The notes under the pieces are model-generated. The model searched no databases and was not told the DNA's origin. It saw nothing but the letters and a program-made list of their open reading frames with translations. The position numbers and the translations under genes were made by a program. A DNA stretch of 17,590 nucleotides from UBA11606 sp039815945. GTDB taxonomy: Bacteria > Actinomycetota > Acidimicrobiia > Acidimicrobiales > Aldehydirespiratoraceae. Below are positions 8,801 to 15,323 of this stretch, piece by piece (position 1 is the first letter of the stretch; every line of letters begins with the position of its first letter). The stretch covers positions 1 to 17,590 of the forward strand of contig JBCBYI010000068.1 in NCBI GenBank assembly GCA_039815945.1, written 5' to 3'.

Positions 8801-11304
8801 ATCCACGACCACCCCGCACCGGTGGTCTCCTGGACCAAGGTGCCGTCGATCGTGAGCGGGGCCGTGATCGATGCCGTCGTGTTCGACGCGGTGCCCTGCA
8901 CCACCACCGTCTTGCCGGCGGCGATCGTGCCGCTGAGTTGCCCGCCGCCCTGGAAGGTGAAGGCGCCGGCGCCGCCGCCGGAAACCGTGAGGCTCGTGTT
9001 GATCACTGTCGCGTCGGCGGTGACGTCGCCGCCGGACCACGTGGTCGGCCGCCGGATGACGATGCCACCGTCGCCGGCGACCGACCCGGCCGCCTGCACG
9101 AACTCGTACGTCCCCTCGTTCCAGAGCGCCCCCGATGCGATGTCGACCGTACCGTTGTTCGTAAAGGTGCCCGACGAACCCGTCGACTGCAGATCCGCGT
9201 CGACATCCCACACCCCGTTGTTCGCCACCGTGCCGCCATAGAAGAAATGCGAGCCACCACCCGACGACGGACCCACCCGCACCGTGCCGTTGTTCGTCAC
9301 CGTCGCACCCGCCGCACTCACCCACGACCACCCCGCACCGGTCGTCTCCAGAACGAGCGCGCCATCGATCGTCAGCGGAGCCGTGATCGACGCCGTCGTG
9401 TTCGACGCCGTGCCCTGCACCACCACCGTCTGCCCCACACCGATCGTCCCACTCAGCGCACCACCACCACGGAAGGTCATGGTGCCCGTGCCGGTGCCCG
9501 AGAGGGTGACCGCGGTGCTGGTCGCGTCGAACGCCACGCCCGGCTGGACGGTTCCTGCGTTCCATGCGACCGGCCGCCCGGCGAAGATCACGCCCGACCC
9601 GTCGACGAGTCCGGTGTCGAGCACGAGGTCATAGGTTGCGGAGGTCCAGACTGCGTCGTCGGTCAACTCGATCGTGCCGTTGTTCGTGAAGGTGCCCGAC
9701 GAGCCGGTCGACGCGAGATCGTCGCTCACGCGGAAGGTGCCGTTGTTGGTCACCGTGCCGCCGTAGAAGAAGAGGGCACCGGCGCCGGTCGACGGGCCGA
9801 TCTGGACCGTGCCGTTGTTCGTCACTGTCGCACCGGGTGCGTTCACCCACGACCAGCCGGCCGCGGTGGTCCGCAGGGTGAGGGCGCCGTCGATCGTCAG
9901 CGACCCCGGGACCGTGCGGGTGCTGTTGGAGGCCGTGCCCTCGATGATCACCTCGGCACCCGACGGAATCGTGCCGGCCAGCGTGCTTGCGCCGCGGGCG
10001 GTGACGGCGCCGGCCGCGGTGCCGCCGACGGTGAGGGGCCCGGTGCTGATGAGATCGGTGGTGATCGAACCACCGGTCCAGGTGGCCGGCCGGGCCACGG
10101 TGACCGAACCGGCACCGGAGATGGTGCCGCCCAGCTGTTCGAGGTCGTAGGTGTTGTTGCGCCACGACCCAGCCGCCGACAGGTCGACGGTGCCGGTGTT
10201 GACGAAGGTGCCGGACGAGCCGGTCGACGAGAGGTCGTCGCGGACCAGGACCGTGCCCTCGTTGGTGAACGTGCCGCCGTAGAAGAAGTGCGAGCCGGTG
10301 CCCGCCGACGGTCCGACCTGAACCGTGCCACCCGTCTGGTTGGTGAAGCTCTCGCCGGGCGCGTTGACCCATGCCCAGCCGGCGCCGGTGGTCTCGAGAC
10401 GCAGCGTGCCGGCGTTGACCAGCGGGGCGCTGAGGGTGCGGGTCGCATTGCTTCCCGTGCCCTGGACCACCACCGTCTTGGTCGCCGCGATCGTGCCGCT
10501 CAGCGAGCCGCCGCCGCGGGCGACGACCGTGCCCGACCCCGAACCGTCGATCGTGAGCTGCGATGCCGTGGACACGACCGACGCAGTGATGTCGGCATCG
10601 GTCCAGGTCATCGGACGGCTCGACGTGATCTCCCCGTCGCCGGACACGGTGCCGTCGAGGAACTGCAGGTCATAGGTCGACGAGTTCCACGTCGCGCCCG
10701 AGCCGACCGTGATGTCACCGTTGTTGATGAAGGTTCCGGAGCTGCCGGTCGACGACAAGTTCGTGTCGACGACGAAGGAGCCGTTGTTCGTGACCGTGCC
10801 GCCGTAGAAGAAGCGAGCGCCGGTCGCGCCGGTGATCTCGATCGTGCCGTTGTTCTCCACGATGGCACCCGGCAGATTGACCCAGGCCCACCCGGCGCCG
10901 GTACTGGTCAGCCGCAGCGTGCCGTCGATCACAGTCTCGCCGCTGAGGCTCAGCGTCGTGTTCGAGGCGGTGCCGCGCACCTCGAGCGTGACGTCGGGCT
11001 CGAGGGTGACACCGTCGACGCCGGCACCGCCGGCGAAGACGACGGTGTACGCCCCGCCGAGATCGGGCAGACACGCGTGGTCGGCGCCCGAGGGCACCCC
11101 GGCGGGGGTCCAGCTGGCGGCGTCGCTCCAGGCACCACCGGCCGGCGCATTCCAGGTCGACGTGCAGACCGGCATTGCGCCGGAGGGCTCGTTCGCACCG
11201 ATCCAGGCGATCCCGAGCGCGAAAAGGCAAGCGATCGCCAGGGTCTGTGCCCTGGAACCATCTCGCGTCGCCCGTATGGGCGTGTTCGCCTCCACCGCCA
11301 CCAC
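5803..11304 (-). CDS. Giant repeat surface protein: five beta-solenoid repeats, six cadherin/Ig-like repeats, C-terminal anchor
   Basis: A 1833-residue predicted extracellular protein. A hydrophobic export segment lies near residues 20-37. About 105-935 hold five copies of a 172-175-residue unit with a hallmark GAGWSWVNAPGATVTNNGTV and FFYGGTVTNNG...STGSSGTFTNNGT, the NNGT-rich pattern expected of a right-handed beta-helix. From 1056 come five consecutive units of 92-95 residues starting N(S/T/A)PPVAVDD, with NDSDPDGD acidic turns that may bind calcium, then a Thr/Pro linker (about 1525-1581) and a sixth unit (1582-1675). An acidic spacer, a small beta domain and a hydrophobic helix (about 1808-1825) close the protein, with no LPxTG sorting signal. 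It is probably an adhesin-like or cell-surface structural protein. Start GTG at 11304 was chosen because a TAGTCT box ends eight bases upstream; GTG at 11301 and 11295 are also possible. The stop overlaps the next gene. Confidence 0.9.
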   Translation of the reverse strand: MVAVEANTPIRATRDGSRAQTLAIACLFALGIAWIGANEPSGAMPVCTSTWNAPAGGAWSDAASWTPAGVPSGADHACLPDLGGAYTVVFAGGAGVDGVTLEPDVTLEVRGTASNTTLSLSGETVIDGTLRLTSTGAGWAWVNLPGAIVENNGTIEITGATGARFFYGGTVTNNGSFVVDTNLSSTGSSGTFINNGDITVGSGATWNSSTYDLQFLDGTVSGDGEITSSRPMTWTDADITASVVSTASQLTIDGSGSGTVVARGGGSLSGTIAATKTVVVQGTGSNATRTLSAPLVNAGTLRLETTGAGWAWVNAPGESFTNQTGGTVQVGPSAGTGSHFFYGGTFTNEGTVLVRDDLSSTGSSGTFVNTGTVDLSAAGSWRNNTYDLEQLGGTISGAGSVTVARPATWTGGSITTDLISTGPLTVGGTAAGAVTARGASTLAGTIPSGAEVIIEGTASNSTRTVPGSLTIDGALTLRTTAAGWSWVNAPGATVTNNGTVQIGPSTGAGALFFYGGTVTNNGTFRVSDDLASTGSSGTFTNNGTIELTDDAVWTSATYDLVLDTGLVDGSGVIFAGRPVAWNAGTVQPGVAFDATSTAVTLSGTGTGTMTFRGGGALSGTIGVGQTVVVQGTASNTTASITAPLTIDGALVLETTGAGWSWVSAAGATVTNNGTVRVGPSSGGGSHFFYGGTVANNGVWDVDADLQSTGSSGTFTNNGTVDIASGALWNEGTYEFVQAAGSVAGDGGIVIRRPTTWSGGDVTADATVINTSLTVSGGGAGAFTFQGGGQLSGTIAAGKTVVVQGTASNTTASITAPLTIDGTLVQETTGAGWSWINAAGATVTNNGTVRVGPSSGGGTHFFYGGSITNNGLWDLNADLQSTGSSGTFTNTGTVDVASGEVWNALTYDIVSVAGTGVGGGQISSNRPVSGSGAYLEALTTTSNDIDPDRVLSFGSAAFTAATDILITIDAFGSDLLDINGPAALAGEVIVDFGGYAPGHCDTWTVVEWDSSVGSFDTVTILPGTTIGPVDITFSEEANGLVISAELSGGGGPSCVPNTPPVAVDDAAATSFQAPVVIDVVANDSDPDGDAFSVVSVSVPANGAAVNNLDGTITYTPDPGFSGPDTFTYTIEDAPGDTDVAVVTVTVAPNAPPVAVDDPVVTAFETAVVVDVVGNDADPDGDAFSVVSVSVPTNGTAVDNLDGTITFTPNAGFSGPDSFTYTIEDVFGAPAIATVSVTVAAPVPNSPPVAVDDVAATAFETAVVIDVVANDTDPDLDPLTVVLVSDPPSGVVVNNLDGTITYTPNIGFSGPDSFTYTIEDPDGAASVATVDVTVAAPVPNSPPVAVDDVLATAFETAAGVDVLANDSDPDGDPLTVVGVGAATNGVVANGGGGVLTYTPNAGYSGPDSFTYTIEDPDGAPSSATVAVTVAAPIPNSPPVAGDDVATTDAGDPVSISVLANDSDPDGDPLVIAALTAPANGAVIDAGGGVLVYTPNAGFSGADSFSYTIEDPDGLSAFATVSVTVVPPPTTTTTTTTTTTTVPPTTTTVVLAPPPTTVAPTSTTPPTTAAPPTTVAAAAPPPPPNAPPVPAGDAGVTSADEPLIIEVIGNDDDPDGDIVILVSVGDAANGSVVVNVDGTVSYTPDPGFVGTDSFEYTVVDADGATATGVVTIQVTEPASVVDDATGEPDTDQPDGTVEDDEGAASSDDSPPAEVLGTVETASIGVFAGTSIELAFAPDACTGEVDVSVNGRSLGSVPATDGLVDVATNELPVGLHEAVVTCEDTGEILVSSNFNTVRQQGVGAGGGARNAASLALSAIFLLIGLSLFVSESHTRTS
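6285..8139 (-). repeat. Six cadherin/Ig-like (Big_9 type) repeat units within the surface protein
   Basis: Units begin at N-PPVAVDD-type motifs whose codons lie at 8139, 7863, 7578, 7293, 7008 and 6561 (minus strand). Four consecutive starts are exactly 285 bases apart, giving 95-residue modules ending in SFTYTIEDPDG and a beta strand. A stretch over 40 bases long is repeated at about 7739-7781 and 8015-8058, showing recent duplication or gene conversion. The unit starting at 6561 is split from the rest by the Thr/Pro linker. Confidence 0.9.
6562..6738 (-). repeat. Thr/Pro-rich linker encoded by a trinucleotide-like tract
   Basis: The coding strand is a run of ACC/ACG/ACT-type codons giving twelve consecutive threonines, followed by PP-TTT-V and A/P-rich stretches. 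On the plus strand it appears as GTGGTC/GTC triplets at about 6690-6730. Length changes here would be in multiples of three and alter linker length, not the frame. Such linkers are typical of glycosylated or wall-spanning stalks. Confidence 0.85.
8500..10992 (-). repeat. Five tandem beta-solenoid repeats (about 519-528 bases each)
   Basis: Units start near 10992, 10476, 9957, 9429 and 8910 on the minus strand; the fifth is recognisable to about 8500 and then diverges. Each carries the block GAGW(A/S)WVN, then FFYGG and STGSSGTF. The last two units are much more alike at DNA level than the others, for example around 8660-8830 against 9180-9350, including silent positions. This indicates a recent duplication or conversion of one unit. 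Confidence 0.9.
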
Positions 11305-11311
11305 GCAGCGC

Positions 11312-11341
11312 AGACTATTCGATGCGTGTCTCGACCACCAA
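11312..11341 (-). promoter_or_regulatory. Promoter of the giant surface protein gene (TTGGTG-18-TAGTCT)
   Basis: In the 64-base gap after the TIR gene, the minus strand holds TTGGTG (11341-11336), an 18-base spacer and TAGTCT (11317-11312). The GTG start at 11304 is eight bases after the last T of the -10 box, so the message is probably leaderless. The gene can therefore be transcribed apart from SLATT-TIR, although read-through is possible since no terminator hairpin is seen. Confidence 0.5.
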
Positions 11342-11368
11342 GGGTGAGTTTCTGGCGACGGAAACGAG

Positions 11369-12565
11369 TCAGACGCCCTGGGCGAAGCGCTGTGGCCGGG
11401 TGACCGACACGACCAGATAGCCGAGCACGATCGTCGCCGCGGCCACGGCCAGCGCGGTGACGAGCAACGACGCCACGCCGACGTGCACCGATCGGAACAC
11501 AGCGTTCGCGAAAACGAGGCCGACGGCGAGCATCACGCCGCCGCTCACACAGCTGGCGTAGCCGTTGAACGACGGTGCACCCGTGCGCAGAGCCCGGAGC
11601 CCCGACTCGAGGTAGGCGAAGCCGGCGAGGACGATCAGCACCGTGCCGAGACCGAGCGCGGTGCGCCACCACGCGTTGTCGACGTCGGCGACGAACGACC
11701 GGGTCGCCACCACCAACTCGTCGGCGTCGCGGACCCGCACCTCGCCGGTCGCGGCGCCCGACGCAGTGAACTCGGTGACGTCGGCTTCGACCGAGGCGAC
11801 GCCGTCGACCACCTCGCCCCATGCGGTCGAGCCGAGCGGTACGCCGGCCACCGCGAACGACAGCTGGACCTCGGCGGCATCGTCGACACCCGTGACCGTG
11901 ATGGGGATCGGATCCGCGAGTTCGACGGCGATCGCGTCGTCGCCGCGCACTTCGGTGCCGGCGATCGAGACCGTGCCGCTGCCGATCGGATCGTCGAGTT
12001 CGGGCTCGCCGAAACCGCCCAACGCGAGCGACAACGCGACCGCCAGCAAGAGCACGAGGACCGATGCGGCACTCAAGAGCGCCGAGGTGGGGCGCTCGAA
12101 GGTGATCTCGGCCCGCACGCGTCGGGCGAGGAGCTCGACGTCGTTGGCGAAGCTGCGCGGCGTGAGCTCGGCTGCGTTGATCGATGCGAGACCCCGGATC
12201 GATTCCGGAAGATCGTCCGGGCTCGGCATCGAGGCACCGTCGACGAGCACCGGGATGACGGTGGTGGTCGGCGAGCGCAAGGAGTGCTCGACCTCGAGCC
12301 GAACGAGATCGGCGGGGTCATCGAGGCGACGCTGACCCATGTCGTCGGTGAGGTCGACCCAGCGAGTCCCGATCATCACGAGGGTCACGTCGCACTGGGC
12401 GAGCGTGGACTCGATGACGTCCTTGAAATCCTCGCCAGCCCGGATCGACCGGATGTCGTAGAAGAGCGGTGCGTCCTTGCCGAGATCAGCACCGAGCCCG
12501 TCGGCCAACCGACCCGTGCTGCCCTGAGAATCCGCCCGCCGATAGCTGATGAACACGCCGCCCAT
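11369..12565 (-). CDS. TIR-domain protein with four predicted membrane helices and an external beta domain
   Basis: A 398-residue protein. Residues 3-155 form a TIR domain of the bacterial FISYRR family: GVFISYRRADS at the start, FYDIRSIRAGEDF for the BB-loop region, CDVTLVMIG, then DPADLVRLEVEHSL. Glu91 aligns with the catalytic Glu of NAD-cleaving TIRs (SARM1 Glu642), so NAD hydrolysis or cyclisation is plausible. A helix at 163-183 crosses the membrane, residues about 195-293 look like a beta-rich domain outside the cell, and helices fall at about 301-320, 339-357 and 362-388. No cyclic-nucleotide-binding, SLOG or STING-like domain is attached. The ATG at 12565 lies 11 bases after the SLATT stop. 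An in-frame extension upstream would overlap the SLATT gene and carries no TIR sequence, so it was not used. An external domain linked to an internal TIR suggests envelope or membrane sensing, which is inference. Confidence 0.92.
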   Translation of the reverse strand: MGGVFISYRRADSQGSTGRLADGLGADLGKDAPLFYDIRSIRAGEDFKDVIESTLAQCDVTLVMIGTRWVDLTDDMGQRRLDDPADLVRLEVEHSLRSPTTTVIPVLVDGASMPSPDDLPESIRGLASINAAELTPRSFANDVELLARRVRAEITFERPTSALLSAASVLVLLLAVALSLALGGFGEPELDDPIGSGTVSIAGTEVRGDDAIAVELADPIPITVTGVDDAAEVQLSFAVAGVPLGSTAWGEVVDGVASVEADVTEFTASGAATGEVRVRDADELVVATRSFVADVDNAWWRTALGLGTVLIVLAGFAYLESGLRALRTGAPSFNGYASCVSGGVMLAVGLVFANAVFRSVHVGVASLLVTALAVAAATIVLGYLVVSVTRPQRFAQGV

Positions 12566-12576
12566 GAACGCGGAAC

Positions 12577-13491
12577 CTACTTCTGCGCCCGGGCGACTCG
12601 CCAGCTGGTGTGCTCCCGGGCGATCGCGTCTTCGGCGTCGTTGACGAAGGTCGCCCAATCGGCCTCGTCGGTCTGTTGGGTGATGATCGTGCGCGCGAGC
12701 GTCAGCTGATGGGCGGCCATCGAGTAGCCGCCGGCCTGCTCGGAGAACTTGTTGGTGGCGGCCCAAGTGGTGACGATCGCCGCAACCATCCCGGCCAAAC
12801 CCAGCAGATTGATCTCGATGGAGCCGAGCGCCTGCAGCAGACCGAAGAAGACCGCGGCGCCGCTCGACACGACGAAGAGCGTGTCGATCCGCGCCTGCTG
12901 CTTGGCGTTGCTCTTCGCCTTGCCGGCGTACCAGACGAGCTGCCCGGTGAGCCGGTTGGCGTCGTAGATCTGACGCCGGACCTCCAACGGCGCCGCCCGC
13001 AGCGCCCGCATCCGCGCGGTGATCTGCTCCATCCCCTTCTCGGGGTCGGGCAGTGGCACATTCGACACGTCGCTCAGCAGGCCGGCGATGCGTTCTCGGA
13101 GCACAGCGTCCGGGTCGGCGTTTTCGTTGATGTCGCCCTCATTGGGGGCGAGCCCGAAGGGCGCACCGCCGACGGAGTAGCGCCAGGCGAGACTGCGCAC
13201 CGACTCCGCGATCAGTCGGTTCTCGTACCAGACCCGGTCGGTGCCGGTGAGCTTGAGGTTCACCCGGGTCACGACCAAAACGATGTAGGCCGCGACGCCG
13301 ACGTAGGCGAGCTCCGCGATGTCGAAGAGCTGGGTGGCGACACCGGCCATCGACCCGAGCAGGAGCATCCCCAGCTGGAACCGCGTCTGCCCGAGGAACG
13401 ACCGCTGGCCGGCGATCGCCGCGAAATCAGCCGACCCGAACAGAGCGGGAAGGTCGGCATCACCGAATGTCTCGAGATCCTCCGCGCGCAT
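12577..13491 (-). CDS. SLATT / DUF4231-type four-helix membrane protein
   Basis: A 304-residue protein with two paired-helix units. Membrane helices are predicted at 39-55, 60-79, 204-222 and 226-246. After the first pair comes WYENRLIAESVRSLAWRY (88-105) and SVGGAPF, the pattern I associate with SLATT_3. Before the second pair comes YDANRLTGQLVWYAGKAKSN (176-195), resembling SLATT_1/DUF4231, and the C-terminus ends in the usual EHTSW motif. SLATT proteins are predicted pore-forming effectors in nucleotide-signal conflict systems with SLOG or SMODS partners. It is followed after 11 bases by the TIR gene, forming a two-gene operon, and is divergent from the SLOG-cyclase gene across 65 bases. 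The ATG at 13491 fits a TACCGT box eight to nine bases upstream. Effector function is inferred from family and context. Confidence 0.88.
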   Translation of the reverse strand: MRAEDLETFGDADLPALFGSADFAAIAGQRSFLGQTRFQLGMLLLGSMAGVATQLFDIAELAYVGVAAYIVLVVTRVNLKLTGTDRVWYENRLIAESVRSLAWRYSVGGAPFGLAPNEGDINENADPDAVLRERIAGLLSDVSNVPLPDPEKGMEQITARMRALRAAPLEVRRQIYDANRLTGQLVWYAGKAKSNAKQQARIDTLFVVSSGAAVFFGLLQALGSIEINLLGLAGMVAAIVTTWAATNKFSEQAGGYSMAAHQLTLARTIITQQTDEADWATFVNDAEDAIAREHTSWRVARAQK

Positions 13492-13499
13492 GGGCGCTC

Positions 13500-13505
13500 A
13501 CGGTA
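13500..13505 (-). promoter_or_regulatory. -10 box TACCGT of the SLATT-TIR operon
   Basis: TACCGT on the minus strand ends nine bases before the A of the SLATT ATG, with no Shine-Dalgarno between. It sits back to back with the cyclase promoter box at 13545-13550; the two are 39 bases apart, so one regulator could control both directions. Confidence 0.4.
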
Positions 13506-13544
13506 GCCCACGCCGGTCGGGGGCGACGGGGCGAACGGTGTGCC

Positions 13545-13550
13545 TACGAT
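13545..13550 (+). promoter_or_regulatory. Leaderless-type -10 box TACGAT of the SLOG-cyclase gene
   Basis: TACGAT ends seven bases before the ATG at 13557, the same sequence and spacing as the box before the patatin gene at 3881. No Shine-Dalgarno is present. The intergenic region (13492-13556) is shared with the divergent SLATT-TIR operon. Confidence 0.5.
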
Positions 13551-13556
13551 CGCCTC

Positions 13557-15299
13557 ATGAGCGATGCCGCGACCGAGGAGATCCGGGCCCTCATCGGGCG
13601 CGGTGAACTGCTCGCCGCCGCCGATCGTTGCGACGCCGAGATCGGCGACGATCCGGCGACCGCACCACTCGAACTCGTCTGGCTGGCCGGACTCGCGCTC
13701 GCCCGGTGCGGTGCGACCGATCGAGCCGAGCGACTCCTCACCGCCGCCGACGCAACGCGGCGCGCGACCGACGCCGAACCCGACCTGCGCGACGATCTCG
13801 CCGGCCTGCAGGCCCGGCTGATCAAGGACCGGGCGATGGCGGCGACCGGCGCGGCCCGAGCCGAGCTCGCCCGGGCCGCGGCCGACGCCTACGCCGGCGA
13901 CGAAGCCGGCACCTATCGACTCGTCAACGAGGCGACGATGCGGCTCGTTGCCGCTGATCACGCCGAGGCCCGCCACGCGGCCGAGCAGGCCCTCGCCCTG
14001 CTGGCGACCGCCGAGGACGACTACTGGACCCACGCCACGCGCGCCGAGGTGTCGCTGCTGCTCGGCCGCCTCGACGACACTGCCGCGGCCTTGGCCGCCG
14101 CCGCCGCCACCGGCCCCGACTGGTCGATGCGATCGTCGACCCTGCGGCAGTTGCGTTTCGTGTGTGCCGAGCTCGGTGTCGATCCGGCCCTGCTCGACGC
14201 CCTTCCGCTGCCGACGGTGGCCCACTACTCCGGGCACATGTTCGCCGCCGGGCCCGAAGCCGGGCTGGCCGAGCAGATCCGGGCCGAACTCGTCGCTCGC
14301 GGTGTCGGTCGCGTGCACGGCTCGCTCGCCTGCGGCAGCGACACGGTGATCGTCGAGACCGCCCTCGATCTCGGGATCGACGTCCACATCGTGATCCCGT
14401 GCCCGGTGCCGGAGTTCGTCGATCGTTCGGTGCGGCCGGGCGGCCACGAATGGGTCGAGCGATTCGACCGGGCGCTCGCTGCGGCGACCGATGTCGTGAT
14501 CGAGCCCACGATCGCGCTCGAGGACGAGGCGATGTTCGCCTACGCCGACCAACTCGCAATGGGGTTCGCGCTCACCCATGCGCGCCGACAAGACGCCGAG
14601 GTGTTCCAACTGGCCGCCTGGGACGGACTCGACACCGGTGGTGAAGCCGGCACCGGCGCCGCCGTTCGGCGCTGGCGGGCGACGGGCAACGAGACGGTCG
14701 TGGTCGAACTCGATCGCCGTCGATTCGAACCCGTCGCCGCCTCCACCCATGCGCCCGACGATCTCGGCGATCGACCTCGCAGCGTGAAGGCGTTGCTCTT
14801 CGCCGACGTGAAGGGCTTCAGCGGCCTGTCCGAACGCGACCTCCCTGACTTCTTCGAAGAGGTCATGGCCGGACTCGCTTCGGTGATCGACCGCTACGGC
14901 GACGCCGTGCGGTACCGCAACACGTGGGGCGACGCCGTGTATCTCGTCGTCGACACGGCCGGCATCGCGGCCGATCTGGCGCTCGAGATGCAGCGCGAGC
15001 TGCGTACGATCGCCGACCGGATCAGCCGACCGTCGCTCTCGGCCCGCATCGGTGGCCACGCCGGGCCGGTCTACGTCGGGCACGACCACATCAACGACGA
15101 GCCGACCTTCTACGGCACGCACGTCACCCGCGCCGCCCGAATCGAGCCTCGGACCCCACCCGGCGAGGTCTACGTCACCCAGCACTTCGCCGCGCTCGTC
15201 TCGCTCGAACGGGTCGATGACGTCCGCCTCGAGTACGTCGGCCACATCCCCACGGCCAAGGACTACGGCGCCTTCCCGATGTACGTGCTGCGACGCTGA
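13557..15299 (+). CDS. TRAFs-binding/TPR-like - SLOG - class III nucleotide cyclase fusion
   Basis: A 580-residue cytosolic protein in three parts. Residues 1-220 are Ala-rich helices of TPR type, with YRLVNEATMRLV and DDYWTHATRAEVSLLLG matching the TRAFs-binding (DUF4071-like) family. Residues about 222-385 form a SLOG-like Rossmann domain: YSGHMFAAG, HGSLACGSDTVIVETAL and VHIVIPCPVPEF, a fold that binds nucleotides or derivatives. Residues 409-580 are a class III adenylate/guanylate cyclase catalytic domain: LFADVKGFS (metal Asp417), NTWGDAVYLV (metal Asp459) and TFYGTHVTRAARIE (Arg528). The base-selecting Lys is replaced by Asn455, and the transition-state Asn of VNxAxR by Thr524, so the product may not be cAMP or the site may be weak. 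It is divergent from SLATT-TIR and lies 24 bases upstream of an RCK channel gene. A nucleotide-sensing, nucleotide-making signal generator is the likely role. Start chosen by leaderless promoter. Confidence 0.88.
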   Translation: MSDAATEEIRALIGRGELLAAADRCDAEIGDDPATAPLELVWLAGLALARCGATDRAERLLTAADATRRATDAEPDLRDDLAGLQARLIKDRAMAATGAARAELARAAADAYAGDEAGTYRLVNEATMRLVAADHAEARHAAEQALALLATAEDDYWTHATRAEVSLLLGRLDDTAAALAAAAATGPDWSMRSSTLRQLRFVCAELGVDPALLDALPLPTVAHYSGHMFAAGPEAGLAEQIRAELVARGVGRVHGSLACGSDTVIVETALDLGIDVHIVIPCPVPEFVDRSVRPGGHEWVERFDRALAAATDVVIEPTIALEDEAMFAYADQLAMGFALTHARRQDAEVFQLAAWDGLDTGGEAGTGAAVRRWRATGNETVVVELDRRRFEPVAASTHAPDDLGDRPRSVKALLFADVKGFSGLSERDLPDFFEEVMAGLASVIDRYGDAVRYRNTWGDAVYLVVDTAGIAADLALEMQRELRTIADRISRPSLSARIGGHAGPVYVGHDHINDEPTFYGTHVTRAARIEPRTPPGEVYVTQHFAALVSLERVDDVRLEYVGHIPTAKDYGAFPMYVLRR

Positions 15300-15323
15300 A
15301 CGCCCTGTGGCACGCTTCTCGGC

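Noticed and set aside
12566..12766. 67-residue N-terminal extension of the TIR protein
   Set aside because: It overlaps the end of the SLATT gene, is low-complexity Arg/His-rich, and TIR homology begins three residues after the ATG at 12565.
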